From UBA1573 sp016794285 (lineage in GTDB: Bacteria; Pseudomonadota; Alphaproteobacteria; Micavibrionales; Micavibrionaceae), in the NCBI GenBank assembly GCA_016794285.1, contig JAEUKO010000031.1, positions 1 to 21,991 of the forward strand: a stretch of DNA of 21,991 nt, written 5' to 3'. Every line of letters begins with the position of its first letter. Position 1 is the first letter of the stretch. Shown in pieces: positions 1 to 6,724 of this stretch. The notes under the pieces were generated by a model. That model did no database searches. It saw only the letters and a program-made list of their open reading frames with translations, and was not told the DNA's origin. Both the position numbers and the translations under genes were made by a program.

Positions 1-2
1 AA

Positions 3-158
3 ATGAGTCCTAACGAAAAAAAGGCGGCCAGTATCTACACCGATGTAGCGGATCGACTTTATCCTCCCGCCGCCTCCACATCTCAATCATCAGAAGCGAC
101 AGAGCCGAGAGAGGCAACGAATAACTCTCCGAAAGGATATACCCCCGCTCGGTTATAA
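3..158 (+). CDS. Small or 3'-terminal hypothetical protein
   Basis: An open frame runs from an ATG at position 3 to TAA at 156-158 and encodes 51 residues, starting MSPNEKKAASIYTDVADRLY and ending KGYTPARL. The window starts two bases upstream, so this may be the C-terminal end of a longer gene whose start lies outside; no ribosome binding site can be seen. It is hydrophilic, with a Ser/Thr/Glu-rich middle and no membrane segment. It converges on rluD with a three-base gap. I do not recognise the family. It is kept because the composition is protein-like and it fills the space up to rluD exactly. Confidence 0.45.
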   Translation: MSPNEKKAASIYTDVADRLYPPAASTSQSSEATEPREATNNSPKGYTPARL

Positions 159-161
159 AAA

Positions 162-1172
162 TTATTCTCGACACCTCACCAGCAGGTCAGAAAAATCTTC
201 AGGATAAGGGGCAGAAAAAGTCATTTCTTCATCGTTTCGCGGGTGAAGGAAAGATATTTCCACTGCGTGCAGGGCCTGCCTTGGAAACGCCATGACCTGT
301 TCTATGACGGATTCGTCGAAATCTGCTTTCCTGAGCTTAGAACGCAAGGCGGGAAGTTGGGGGCCGTATAAAGGATCTCCAACCAATGGGTGACCTATAT
401 GGTCCATATGCACTCGAATTTGGTGAGTCCGTCCACTCTCAAGTTGGCATTCAACCAAACAAAGAGTTTTTCTGAATTGCTCAAGAGCTTGAAAATAAGT
501 AAGAGCCGCTTTACCGTTCCACCCCACCACTGCCATTTTCAGCCGATTGGAAGGATGACGACCAATCAGGGTTTCTACCTGTCCTTTAATGGGGGAAGGA
601 ACCCCAACCACTAAGGCATGATAGACACGGTGAAGGCTCCGGTCTTGAAGTTGCTCTGCCAAATGGTGATGCGCATGATCGGTCTTGGCCACGATCATCA
701 AACCACTTGTATCTTTGTCGAGACGATGAACAATCCCCGGACGGCGCACCCCATTGATCCCCGACAGACTATCTCCACAATGCCCCAGCAAGGCGTGAAC
801 CAGTGTTCCATGGCTGTGCCCCACCGCCGGATGAACGACCATTCCGGCTGCCTTATTCAGGACAATCACATCTTCGTCTTCATAGACGATATCAAGTGGA
901 ATATTTTCCGGCTCTGGTAATGCGTCTTCCACCGGAGGAATCGCAATGACGATTTTATCTCCGAACTCAACCTTGCGCGAAGCCGTTGTCAAAACTTTCC
1001 CGTTCAAGGCGCATTCTCCAGCGTCAATCAAAGCCTTGAGACGCGTGCGTGAAAATTCAGGGGCAAGCATGGCCACAGCCTTATCCAATCGCTGTTGGTG
1101 TTCAGCCAACCCAACTTCAAGCAGCAAGGACTCATGTGCCTCTTCTTGTTCAGTGTCCTGAGAAGAGTTCAT
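162..1172 (-). CDS. rluD: 23S rRNA pseudouridine synthase RluD (RluA family)
   Basis: The 336-residue protein has the RluA-family layout: an N-terminal S4 RNA-binding domain (about residues 28-80) followed by the pseudouridine synthase domain. The catalytic motif HRLDKDTSGL lies at 149-158, with Asp154 as the expected nucleophile. Further family motifs include DVIVLNKAAGMVVHP and the C-terminal SGRTHQIRVHM. RluD isomerises uridines in helix 69 of 23S rRNA; assignment to RluD rather than RluC rests on the S4 domain, length and overall look. The ATG overlaps the stop of the upstream secreted-protein gene by four bases (ATGA, 1169-1172), so the two are probably translationally coupled in one operon. 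An N-terminal extension of about 25 acidic residues precedes S4. Confidence 0.93.
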   Translation of the reverse strand: MNSSQDTEQEEAHESLLLEVGLAEHQQRLDKAVAMLAPEFSRTRLKALIDAGECALNGKVLTTASRKVEFGDKIVIAIPPVEDALPEPENIPLDIVYEDEDVIVLNKAAGMVVHPAVGHSHGTLVHALLGHCGDSLSGINGVRRPGIVHRLDKDTSGLMIVAKTDHAHHHLAEQLQDRSLHRVYHALVVGVPSPIKGQVETLIGRHPSNRLKMAVVGWNGKAALTYFQALEQFRKTLCLVECQLESGRTHQIRVHMDHIGHPLVGDPLYGPQLPALRSKLRKADFDESVIEQVMAFPRQALHAVEISFLHPRNDEEMTFSAPYPEDFSDLLVRCRE

Positions 1173-2542
1173 GGCAGATCATCCAATTTTTCCCGAGTTC
1201 CCTTTGCACAAGAATCCGTGAAAGCGGGTAAGGGGGTCATTTTGAGAACCAGAGAGTCATAGGTTTGCAGTCTGTTTTCATCCCCTTGCGCATATTTGGA
1301 GAATCCCGTTTCCGCCATGCCGATCAACAAACGGTCCGAACCACTGACCAACATTTTTTCTGGCAAGGTATTGTTGCCTTCGATGTAAGACTCATCGGCC
1401 ACCATATGGCCAAGCCCTGTGAAAGTTATCACCCGCGCATATTGCCGCCCACCCGATCCATCTGGCCGTCCGCCTAGCAAAGCGGCAATCCGTCCATCCG
1501 GCAACACCGCAACATCAAGACCCGCATAGCTATATTTTCCGGTGATATATTTTTGCCAAAGAGGCTCTCCACTCGGACTGAGCTTCATGATCCACGCCGC
1601 CCTCGCTCCGTCTTGCGCAGGAATGGAATCCCCGATCACAACAAGCGAACCATCGGGAAGAACCGCCGCTCGCCGCAAAAGGGCGTTCTCTCCACGCGGA
1701 TAAGCGCGCTGTTGTAAAATATCCCCGAACTTTGCCACACGAAGAATCCAACCGCTTTCACGGCCTCTTTCGCTTTCAACGCGCCCCAAAGCCAAAACCT
1801 GCCCGCCAGACAGGCGTTTTAATCCCTCGATCTGATTGGGAACCCCGGGAAGGTATTCCTTGCGAGAGAGTTCTTTCCCTGTCTCATCAACGCGGATCAA
1901 CAAACTATAATGATCTTCTTCATTTTTGGGATGAATCGCCTCGGCAGCAATCAACATTGATTTGGCTCCTGCCTCTACCACTATATCCTTAGGAACCAAC
2001 CTCATTTTTGGATCCCGCAAAGGAGCCGATGTCTTCAAACTGCCCGCCCCATCAAAAAAAGAGAGAAGCATTTCATCTTCTTTGTCCGATGGCTTGATGT
2101 GTGAGAGAACAACAATACGGTCTTTGAGAACCCCTCCGGCAGAAACACTTGAAAGGTTTTTAATCGGGGTCCTTGTTTCCACTTTGACCACGCCCCCCTT
2201 ATCAAGGCGAAGCAAATGGAGCAAGGCAGGGCTTTCACCTTTCTGCCGATCAAAGGGGAGCGTTTCGCCCACCATCACACTGCCCCCATCGGCCAAAGCC
2301 ACCAGATCACGCGGACGGTCTTTGCCTTCGACCCCGACAACCCGCTTCCACAGAGCGGCTCCTTCAAAATTAGGAGGAATAAGTGGAATGATTTCTTCGA
2401 AAATCACTTCACAAGAAACCTTACCGAGTAATTTATCCGTTTCTTTTTCAAGCCTAGTAGAGGCCTCTTGCGCCAAGGCCGGAAAGCCGTAGGCAACAAG
2501 CCCCAACAAAACTGTGCATACTCCAATAAAGCATCTTGTCAT
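1169..2542 (-). CDS. Secreted beta-propeller-like protein of unknown function
   Basis: This 457-residue protein starts with a clear signal peptide (MTRCFIGVCTVLLGLVAYGF followed by PALAQ), so export to the periplasm or outside is likely. The mature part contains several spaced repeats of the type LPDGxxVxxG, for example at LVALADGGSVMVGE, AAVLPDGSLVVIGD and VAVLPDGRIAALLG. These resemble delta-60 or beta-propeller blades. A Cys in the early mature part and one near the C-terminus (DSCAKG) could form a disulfide. A Shine-Dalgarno-like AGGGAA lies nine bases before the ATG. It sits directly upstream of rluD with a four-base overlap, although nothing in the sequence suggests an RNA-related role. 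The family is not recognised beyond the repeat type. Confidence 0.75.
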   Translation of the reverse strand: MTRCFIGVCTVLLGLVAYGFPALAQEASTRLEKETDKLLGKVSCEVIFEEIIPLIPPNFEGAALWKRVVGVEGKDRPRDLVALADGGSVMVGETLPFDRQKGESPALLHLLRLDKGGVVKVETRTPIKNLSSVSAGGVLKDRIVVLSHIKPSDKEDEMLLSFFDGAGSLKTSAPLRDPKMRLVPKDIVVEAGAKSMLIAAEAIHPKNEEDHYSLLIRVDETGKELSRKEYLPGVPNQIEGLKRLSGGQVLALGRVESERGRESGWILRVAKFGDILQQRAYPRGENALLRRAAVLPDGSLVVIGDSIPAQDGARAAWIMKLSPSGEPLWQKYITGKYSYAGLDVAVLPDGRIAALLGGRPDGSGGRQYARVITFTGLGHMVADESYIEGNNTLPEKMLVSGSDRLLIGMAETGFSKYAQGDENRLQTYDSLVLKMTPLPAFTDSCAKGTREKLDDLP

Positions 2543-2565
2543 TTACGGAAATTCCCTTCACTTTT

Positions 2566-2717
2566 CTGAGTGTCCGTCCAGAAAGTTCCAGATATGTGAC
2601 GAAAATGGGGGATTTCCGAGAACCGTAGCGGAACGTACACAGAGTACTTGAGCAACGGAAGCGCAGGAAACCCCCATTTGCAGTCCATAGGTGGAACCTT
2701 TATGGGTGGACACTGAG
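2566..2717. repeat. 152-nt imperfect palindrome upstream of cpdR
   Basis: The outer arms 2566-2590 and 2692-2717 pair almost throughout. The middle arm 2603-2617 (AAATGGGGGATTTCC) pairs with 2666-2679 (GGAAACCCCCATTT) with one bulged A. TATG 2593-2596 pairs with CATA 2686-2689, CCGTAGC 2623-2629 with GCAACGG 2652-2658 (one mismatch), and GTAC 2635-2638 with GTAC 2644-2647 around the loop ACAGA. Positions 2576/2707 and 2577/2706 are G-T and T-G, so they would pair in RNA read from the plus strand but not from the minus strand. It could be an RNA leader of cpdR, a terminator-like structure or a MITE-like repeat. Confidence 0.7.
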
Positions 2718-2763
2718 CATACCCAACTTTTGCCGCCTTGGAAATGAAAAGGAAAGTTACCCG

Positions 2764-3129
2764 ATGGCATATATTGTTTTGGCCGAAGATGACGATTCGA
2801 TGCGGCAATTTCTCGCTCTGGCCTTAGAGAGGGCGGGACATAAGGTTATTCCTTGCGCTGACGGGATCGAAGCCCTCAAGGAAATTACATCCAAAGGCCC
2901 CGAGGTTGATCTGTTGCTCGCTGACATTGTCATGCCCGGGCTGGACGGGATTGAGCTATCCCAAAGAACCGAAGCCCTCTATCCAGATATAAAAGTCATG
3001 TTTATTACGGGGTTTGCAGCGGTCGCGATGAATGAATCCAGCCCAGATCGGCAAAATACGCGGATTTTATCCAAACCCTTTCACCTCAACGACCTTGTCA
3101 AACAGGTGAATGAAATTCTGGCTGCATAA
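2764..3129 (+). CDS. cpdR: Single-domain response regulator CpdR
   Basis: The 121-residue protein is only a receiver domain, with no output domain. It has the acidic pocket at E8-D9-D10, the phospho-acceptor Asp54 in LLADIVMPG, Thr82 in FITGFAAVA and Lys104 in LSKPFHL. The strings AEDDDSMR, DIVMPGLDGIEL, KVMFITGFAAVA and LSKPFHL match what I know of Caulobacter CpdR very closely. There, unphosphorylated CpdR brings ClpXP and its substrates, including PdeA and CtrA, to the cell pole, and the CckA-ChpT relay phosphorylates it. The ATG follows GGAAAG with a seven-base spacer. Upstream is the 152-nt palindrome; downstream, 47 bases away, is tRNA-Val. Confidence 0.9.
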   Translation: MAYIVLAEDDDSMRQFLALALERAGHKVIPCADGIEALKEITSKGPEVDLLLADIVMPGLDGIELSQRTEALYPDIKVMFITGFAAVAMNESSPDRQNTRILSKPFHLNDLVKQVNEILAA

Positions 3130-3176
3130 TTAGGTCTTGCAAAATAGTGCGGGGCCAGCTAAAAAACCCGCCTGAC

Positions 3177-3251
3177 GCGCAATTAGCTCAGCGGTAGAGC
3201 ACTATGTTGACATCGTAGGGGTCACAGGTTCAAACCCTGTATTGCGCACCA
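3177..3251 (+). tRNA. tRNA-Val (anticodon GAC)
   Basis: A complete cloverleaf is visible. The acceptor is GCGCAAT/ATTGCGC, the D stem GCTC/GAGC with loop AGCGGTA, and the anticodon stem CTATG/CGTAG with loop TTGACAT, giving anticodon GAC. The T arm is ACAGG-TTCAAAC-CCTGT. Discriminator A is followed by an encoded CCA. The length of 75 nt is normal. It reads valine codons GUC and GUU. It may be co-transcribed with cpdR. Confidence 0.97.
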
Positions 3252-3275
3252 TTTCAAACACTCTGATTTCAGACC

Positions 3276-3307
3276 GCCCTAGAATTTGTCTTACGCCAAA
3301 TTCGGGC
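3276..3307 (+). terminator. Stem-loop after tRNA-Val
   Basis: GCCC-TA-GAATTTG (3276-3288) pairs with CAAATTC-GGGC (3297-3307) around an eight-base loop, with two bulged bases. It lies 25 bases after the tRNA and is a plausible processing or termination structure. No clear T-run follows, so a canonical intrinsic terminator is not shown. Confidence 0.4.
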
Positions 3308-3325
3308 GATGACGAAGTTTTGCAA

Positions 3326-3383
3326 CACAAATGAGTTACAACAGACTGAGATCACTCAACTTATTTTTCTAACGCAAGTCTAA
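3326..3383. repeat. 58-bp repeat, copy A, with a remnant gene 3' end
   Basis: This stretch matches 12828-12885 with four mismatches in 58 bases. In copy B it spans the stop codon and last six codons of the membrane-protein gene. In copy A the same codons (RLALEK then TAA, minus strand, 3361-3381) stand alone, about 145 bases beyond the stop of the local membrane-protein gene. They therefore look like the leftover 3' end of a lost paralogue. The rest of 3384-3527 is AT-rich, and I see no gene in it. Confidence 0.8.
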
Positions 3384-3527
3384 CCCTAAAAAACCGTTCA
3401 GAAAGAAAAGTTTTTCTCTTTTCCAACTAAAATACGGTCAATTTTTCCAGATGAATTTTTTTGACTCAAGGATTCCATTCTTAAAAACAATTTCTCCTTC
3501 AACCGCAGAAAATTCTCGGCAACCACC

Positions 3528-3917
3528 TTACTTTTGAAACAGACCTAATAAGAGGCTCGACACTTTGCAAAGAAAATTTCCCGCCAGAAAGGGACATAAT
3601 ACCCAAGACAGAAAAAGAAGAACACCTCCCCCAAGATTCTTATCATAAAACAAAAGTGCCCCTAGGAGGAGAAAAAGCCCCAGAACGGTGAAAATAAGAA
3701 GTGAGTTTTTCCTATGTTCAATTATATGCTGTATCAATAAGAACGGAGAGGAAACGATGGTGCATGCTGAGTACGAGTAGAAAATTAATCCTTCATAGCT
3801 TTCTGCGTAACTCATAGGATTCAAATCAAGCTCAGCCTGAATGATGGTGTAGCCAGCTACTAGTCCTAAAATAATTCCTATACTACCCACCATATGTGTG
3901 ATCAGTTTTTTTGCCAT
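3528..3917 (-). CDS. Four-helix membrane protein paired with MuF/SLT protein (copy 1)
   Basis: The 129-residue protein has about four hydrophobic segments (near residues 9-27, 43-63, 72-90 and 97-125) with short loops. It is paralogous to the 121-residue protein at 12863-13228: both have IGIILGxxAG near the start, then AELxLNPMSYxESYxGLxFY. The ATG lies inside the end of the transglycosylase-like gene (16-base overlap) and is preceded by AGGGAAAA, so translation is probably coupled. Constant pairing with a wall-lytic domain suggests an immunity-like or holin-like partner. That is inference from context; the family is not recognised. Confidence 0.7.
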   Translation of the reverse strand: MAKKLITHMVGSIGIILGLVAGYTIIQAELDLNPMSYAESYEGLIFYSYSACTIVSSPFLLIQHIIEHRKNSLLIFTVLGLFLLLGALLFYDKNLGGGVLLFLSWVLCPFLAGNFLCKVSSLLLGLFQK

Positions 3918-4564
3918 GGCTTTTCCCTCATCGCGCGCTCCACACGCGCACCGTAATCACTAATTCTTTTCGCATCCAGATCGTTGTAAAGGGTTGCCAC
4001 TTCAGATATCGATGCATGAGGTATCTGTGAATGTATGCGCTTAATCAAATCAATCCCAGCACGAATATTTAGACGAGAATCTTCGAGTTGGTCTTTTGTG
4101 TAGCCAAGGTCTTTCCAGTACTCTGCACGCACATTCATAGGCCTTATAGAACCATGTCTACTTCTTAAATTTAGCCCTAAAGACCTAGATACCGTATCAT
4201 AGCCTATCGCGGCACGATCATAATACCCCTGTGTCGTTTCAACGTAAATGATTGCCTTAATAAAATCTGGATTAAGTCCTGCGGTTTTGGCTTCTTCCTC
4301 GATAATAGCCTCATTTTCATTGACCTCGCTCATCGCATCCAAAGCGTACCAAGGTTTATCGCTGACGGGCTGAAGATCTGGCTTCAATGTAAAATCGGCT
4401 TCTCCTTTTCCAAGGATAGCATCCTTTCGAGCTTCTGCAGAATCGGAAAGCAGTTCCGCCCAGCAGCGACAATTGAAATCATCGCCCGGGTCTGGTGCAT
4501 CGCTCCATGCGCGGATTTTTCGATTATACTGCGCATGGGCGGGGCGAACTTTGCCGTCTTCCAC
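3902..4564 (-). CDS. MuF-tail/lytic transglycosylase-like protein, N-terminally truncated copy 1
   Basis: The 220 residues begin with a phage MuF (SPP1 gp7)-type tail motif, EDGKVRPAHAQYNR to DDFNCRCWAE. A lytic transglycosylase-like domain follows, with likely catalytic Glu in AIIYVETTQGYYD and a C-terminal LNIRAGIDLIKRI...VATLYN block. The complete paralogue (13210-13983) starts with a peptidoglycan-binding-like segment. Here the homology continues upstream in frame through DDTIKRLNQLSQTEPDGFYI but stops at about 4633, where a palindromic element begins, and a stop codon follows at 4646-4648. The only start is a GTG at 4562-4564 without a good ribosome binding site, so this copy may be a pseudogene. 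Compared with copy 2 it has a longer insert after YYD (RAAIGYDTVSRSLG...) and a diverged C-terminus. Confidence 0.65.
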   Translation of the reverse strand: MEDGKVRPAHAQYNRKIRAWSDAPDPGDDFNCRCWAELLSDSAEARKDAILGKGEADFTLKPDLQPVSDKPWYALDAMSEVNENEAIIEEEAKTAGLNPDFIKAIIYVETTQGYYDRAAIGYDTVSRSLGLNLRSRHGSIRPMNVRAEYWKDLGYTKDQLEDSRLNIRAGIDLIKRIHSQIPHASISEVATLYNDLDAKRISDYGARVERAMREKPWQKN

Positions 4565-4642
4565 CGTGCGCCAGATATAGAACCCATCGGGCTCTGTTTG
4601 ACTCAGCTGATTGAGGCGTTTGATCGTGTCATCAGAGAGGGC

Positions 4643-4776
4643 CTGTCATCCCCGACAAGGGAAGCAAAGCTGACCGCAGATCGGGGATCCAGCGCAAGAG
4701 TGAGGCAACGCCTCACAAAGATTCTGGGCCCCGTTTGTGCCAGCGTCCTACGGATGCGGGGGCGGGATGACGGCAG
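4643..4776. repeat. REP-like palindromic element
   Basis: The ends are inverted: CTGTCATCCCC at 4643-4653 against GGGATGACGGCAG ending at 4776. Internal palindromes include TCCCCGA/TCGGGGA (about 4648-4688) and a perfect hairpin GTGAGGC-AAC-GCCTCAC (4700-4716). This type of intergenic element, with GTCATCCC ends and GGGATCCAG inside, is known as a dispersed repeat in several proteobacterial lineages. It starts within ten bases of the point where MuF/SLT copy 1 loses homology to copy 2. The rest of 4777-4812 is AT-rich. Confidence 0.65.
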
Positions 4777-4812
4777 TCTATCACTATTTATAATATCAAC
4801 TATATAAGCCCC

Positions 4813-5127
4813 TTATAATACCCCCGTTTGCAGATTGACCCAAGCCGCATACTCGGCGGACGTGTAATCGGCTTGCAGGGCGAAAATGAGAGGGATTTCA
4901 TAGGGATGAAGTTCTTTGAGTCGCTCCTCCACCACAGAATAAAGACGATCATCGGTTTTAACGAGGATATTGACCTCCTCTTCGCGGCGAATTTCCCCCT
5001 TCCATTCATAAACGGCCAAATGGGGCGCGAGAATATGAACACACGCCGCCAAATGCTCGGCTACGAGAATATTCGAAACTCTCTCTGCATCCTCCCGATT
5101 GGAGAAAGACGTTACAACAACGATCAT
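4813..5127 (-). CDS. cutA: CutA1 divalent-cation tolerance protein
   Basis: The 104-residue protein is of normal CutA1 length. It begins with MIVVVTSFSNREDAERVSNI and LAACVHI, then has the signature YEWKGEI, the VKTDDRLY strand, and HPYEIPLIFAL. CutA1 is a small ferredoxin-like-fold trimer associated with divalent metal tolerance, whose exact biochemical role is still unclear. An AGAAGG ribosome binding site precedes the ATG by six bases. The REP-like element and the truncated MuF/SLT gene follow on the same strand, so readthrough from cutA could be their only source of transcription. The gene diverges from the small protein at 5221. Confidence 0.93.
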   Translation of the reverse strand: MIVVVTSFSNREDAERVSNILVAEHLAACVHILAPHLAVYEWKGEIRREEEVNILVKTDDRLYSVVEERLKELHPYEIPLIFALQADYTSAEYAAWVNLQTGVL

Positions 5128-5220
5128 TTTGTACCTTCTGCTTCCTTCTAGAACGGGAAAATGCTAAACCACTTTGTGTATGAATCAACCCGTTCCGACC
5201 CGATTATTTAGGAGAATCTC

Positions 5221-5481
5221 ATGAGCGACAAAGAAAAACTTCTCAAACTTGTTTCCGATGCTCTAAACGCCAACGTCAACAAAGAGTCCGCAGCGATTGT
5301 CAAAGCGATAGAATCCGAACTGGAAAAGGCAGGAATCAAGGGCCGTCCGCTTGAAACATGGACGGAAGAGCGGTACGATTCCACCTGTGCCAGCGGTGTG
5401 GCCTCTCGGACTTGCCACCGCGTGAATCACGGAGACGGGACTTACTCAGAAACATGGTGCAGCGGTTGGGCTTGCATTTAG
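5221..5481 (+). CDS. Small Cys-tailed protein of unknown function
   Basis: The 86-residue protein has an excellent ribosome binding site (AGGAG, six bases before ATG). The first 40 residues are charged and helix-prone (MSDKEKLLKLVSDALNANVN, then KESAAIVKAIESELEKAG). The last 36 are rich in Cys, Thr, Ser, Trp and Gly, with Cys at 56, 65, 80 and 85, and the protein ends SGWACI. This bipartite layout, a leader-like helix plus a Cys-rich tail, resembles ribosomally made, modified peptide precursors. A metal-binding or disulfide-bonded small protein is equally possible. No modifying enzyme is encoded nearby. The start of the following metallopeptidase gene overlaps its end. Confidence 0.75.
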   Translation: MSDKEKLLKLVSDALNANVNKESAAIVKAIESELEKAGIKGRPLETWTEERYDSTCASGVASRTCHRVNHGDGTYSETWCSGWACI

Positions 5482-6230
5482 CAAAGAAATCTCCGCGAAG
5501 CCAAGCTGACGTGGACTTTTCGAATATTTCCGAACATCTTGAGCTTCGCGTGTCTTCTCGGGCGCGGCGAATGGCATTGCGTGTGGCATCTCACGACCGC
5601 AAGGTTCATTTGGTCATTCCCCAGCGGGCCAGCCTTCGCAAGGCCTATGAATTTGCCTATGCTCATCAGGATTGGATCAACGAGAAAATAGCTGGCATCC
5701 CTGCGCCCATTCCCTTTGCCGATGGGGTTGCCATTCCGGTTTTTGATTGCGTGTATCAAATCCAAATCATCCCGGCTCTCTCTCGTATCACAACGATAGA
5801 TTTTGAGGCAGAATCTTTGCGGGTTGATACCCGTCTTGAAAATCCGGCCCCTCGTATTGAACGCTTTTTGAAAGCCCATGCCACAACCGAGTTGGGACTC
5901 ATGGCGCGGGAAAAAGCCGCCCGCTTGGGGCGCAGTCTTAAAACTCTCACGATCCGCGACATGACCTCGCGCTGGGGGAGTTGTTCAATTGATGGGCGAA
6001 TGGCTTTGTCGTGGCGACTGGTCTTTGCTCCTCGCTTTGCCGCAGATTACGTTGTGGCTCATGAAGCCGCCCATTTGATCCACCCCAACCACAGCGATAG
6101 ATTCTGGAAATTATGCGAAGAGTTATCCACAGATTTTGAGGGCGGAAAACGCTGGATGAAGCTCAACGGGGCTCGCCTTGCTCGCTACGGAACGACCCCT
6201 TATGTTCCGCCAGAAAATTTTGAAGAATAA
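5454..6230 (+). CDS. YgjP/DUF45-type zinc metallopeptidase
   Basis: From the ATG at 5454 the protein has 258 residues. It shows the YgjP/DUF45 (WLM/SprT-like) pattern: an N-terminal beta domain with LRVSSRARRMALRV and WINEKI, then TSRWGSCSIDGRMALSWRLV (171-190), and the zinc site HEAAH at 203-207, followed by HPNHSDRFW. The two His and Glu of HExxH, plus a further downstream residue, would bind zinc. The natural substrate of this family is not established. The frame is open further upstream, to 5358, but that part lies inside the previous gene. The ATG at 5454 gives a 28-base overlap and a normal N-terminus; TTG codons at 5466 or 5472 are alternatives. The 3' end overlaps ruvX by 68 bases. 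Confidence 0.85.
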   Translation: MVQRLGLHLAKKSPRSQADVDFSNISEHLELRVSSRARRMALRVASHDRKVHLVIPQRASLRKAYEFAYAHQDWINEKIAGIPAPIPFADGVAIPVFDCVYQIQIIPALSRITTIDFEAESLRVDTRLENPAPRIERFLKAHATTELGLMAREKAARLGRSLKTLTIRDMTSRWGSCSIDGRMALSWRLVFAPRFAADYVVAHEAAHLIHPNHSDRFWKLCEELSTDFEGGKRWMKLNGARLARYGTTPYVPPENFEE

Positions 6231-6660
6231 TTTGAGCGGCCATTTTATCCACAATTTTTCCCCGTTTTTTGCGCGACATATCCACTTCCTCGATCAAAAA
6301 GCTGTGGGATTGAACGGTTGAAAACCTCTCATCATAAAACACAACAGGAACGTCAGGCAGATATTTGAGCAATTCGAGCATCACATCCCGCACCGCCTGA
6401 CACCGTGGCCCGGGGTCTCCAGCCGCATCAAGCGGCCACCCCACCACAAGGCCAACCGTTTCGTACTCTGCCATCGCTTTAGCCAAAATTGCGGCATCTG
6501 CCTTGATTTTTGACCGCTCAATCACCAAAAGCGGGGTGGCAATCCGGCTTGAAACACTGCCAAAAGCCAGTCCGATTGTTTTTGTGCCAATATCTAGCCC
6601 CAAAACCTTTGCATTTGGGGGCAAACTGGCCTTAAAGTCTTCTCTGGAAACAATGGTCAT
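6163..6660 (-). CDS. ruvX: Putative pre-16S rRNA nuclease / Holliday junction resolvase RuvX (YqgF)
   Basis: The 165-residue protein has the RNase H-like fold motifs of YqgF: VLGLDIGTKTIGLAFG (first catalytic Asp), LVVGWPLDAAGDPGPRC and VVFYDERFST, with a C-terminal DKMAAQIILQNFL helix. The family processes the 5' end of 16S rRNA and has also been proposed to resolve Holliday junctions. It is divergent from gatC, a common alphaproteobacterial arrangement. Its last 68 bases run through the 3' end of the metallopeptidase gene on the other strand, so the C-terminal tail GSFRSEQGEPR is encoded inside that gene. Confidence 0.92.
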   Translation of the reverse strand: MTIVSREDFKASLPPNAKVLGLDIGTKTIGLAFGSVSSRIATPLLVIERSKIKADAAILAKAMAEYETVGLVVGWPLDAAGDPGPRCQAVRDVMLELLKYLPDVPVVFYDERFSTVQSHSFLIEEVDMSRKKRGKIVDKMAAQIILQNFLAEHKGSFRSEQGEPR

Positions 6661-6724
6661 GGTTCTTGTCGGTTTCCTTTTCTGATGTTAAGAGCCTTTG
6701 AACCATAGAAACAAGAGATTGCCA

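Noticed and set aside
2539..2808. Minus-strand open frames across the region before cpdR
   Set aside because: They overlap the long palindrome and the start of cpdR, and no ribosome binding site or protein family is visible; the pairing explains the region better.
3230..3400. Integration (att) site at tRNA-Val
   Set aside because: The tRNA 3' end is not repeated anywhere in the window, and no integrase gene is seen, although the MuF/SLT module lies next to it.
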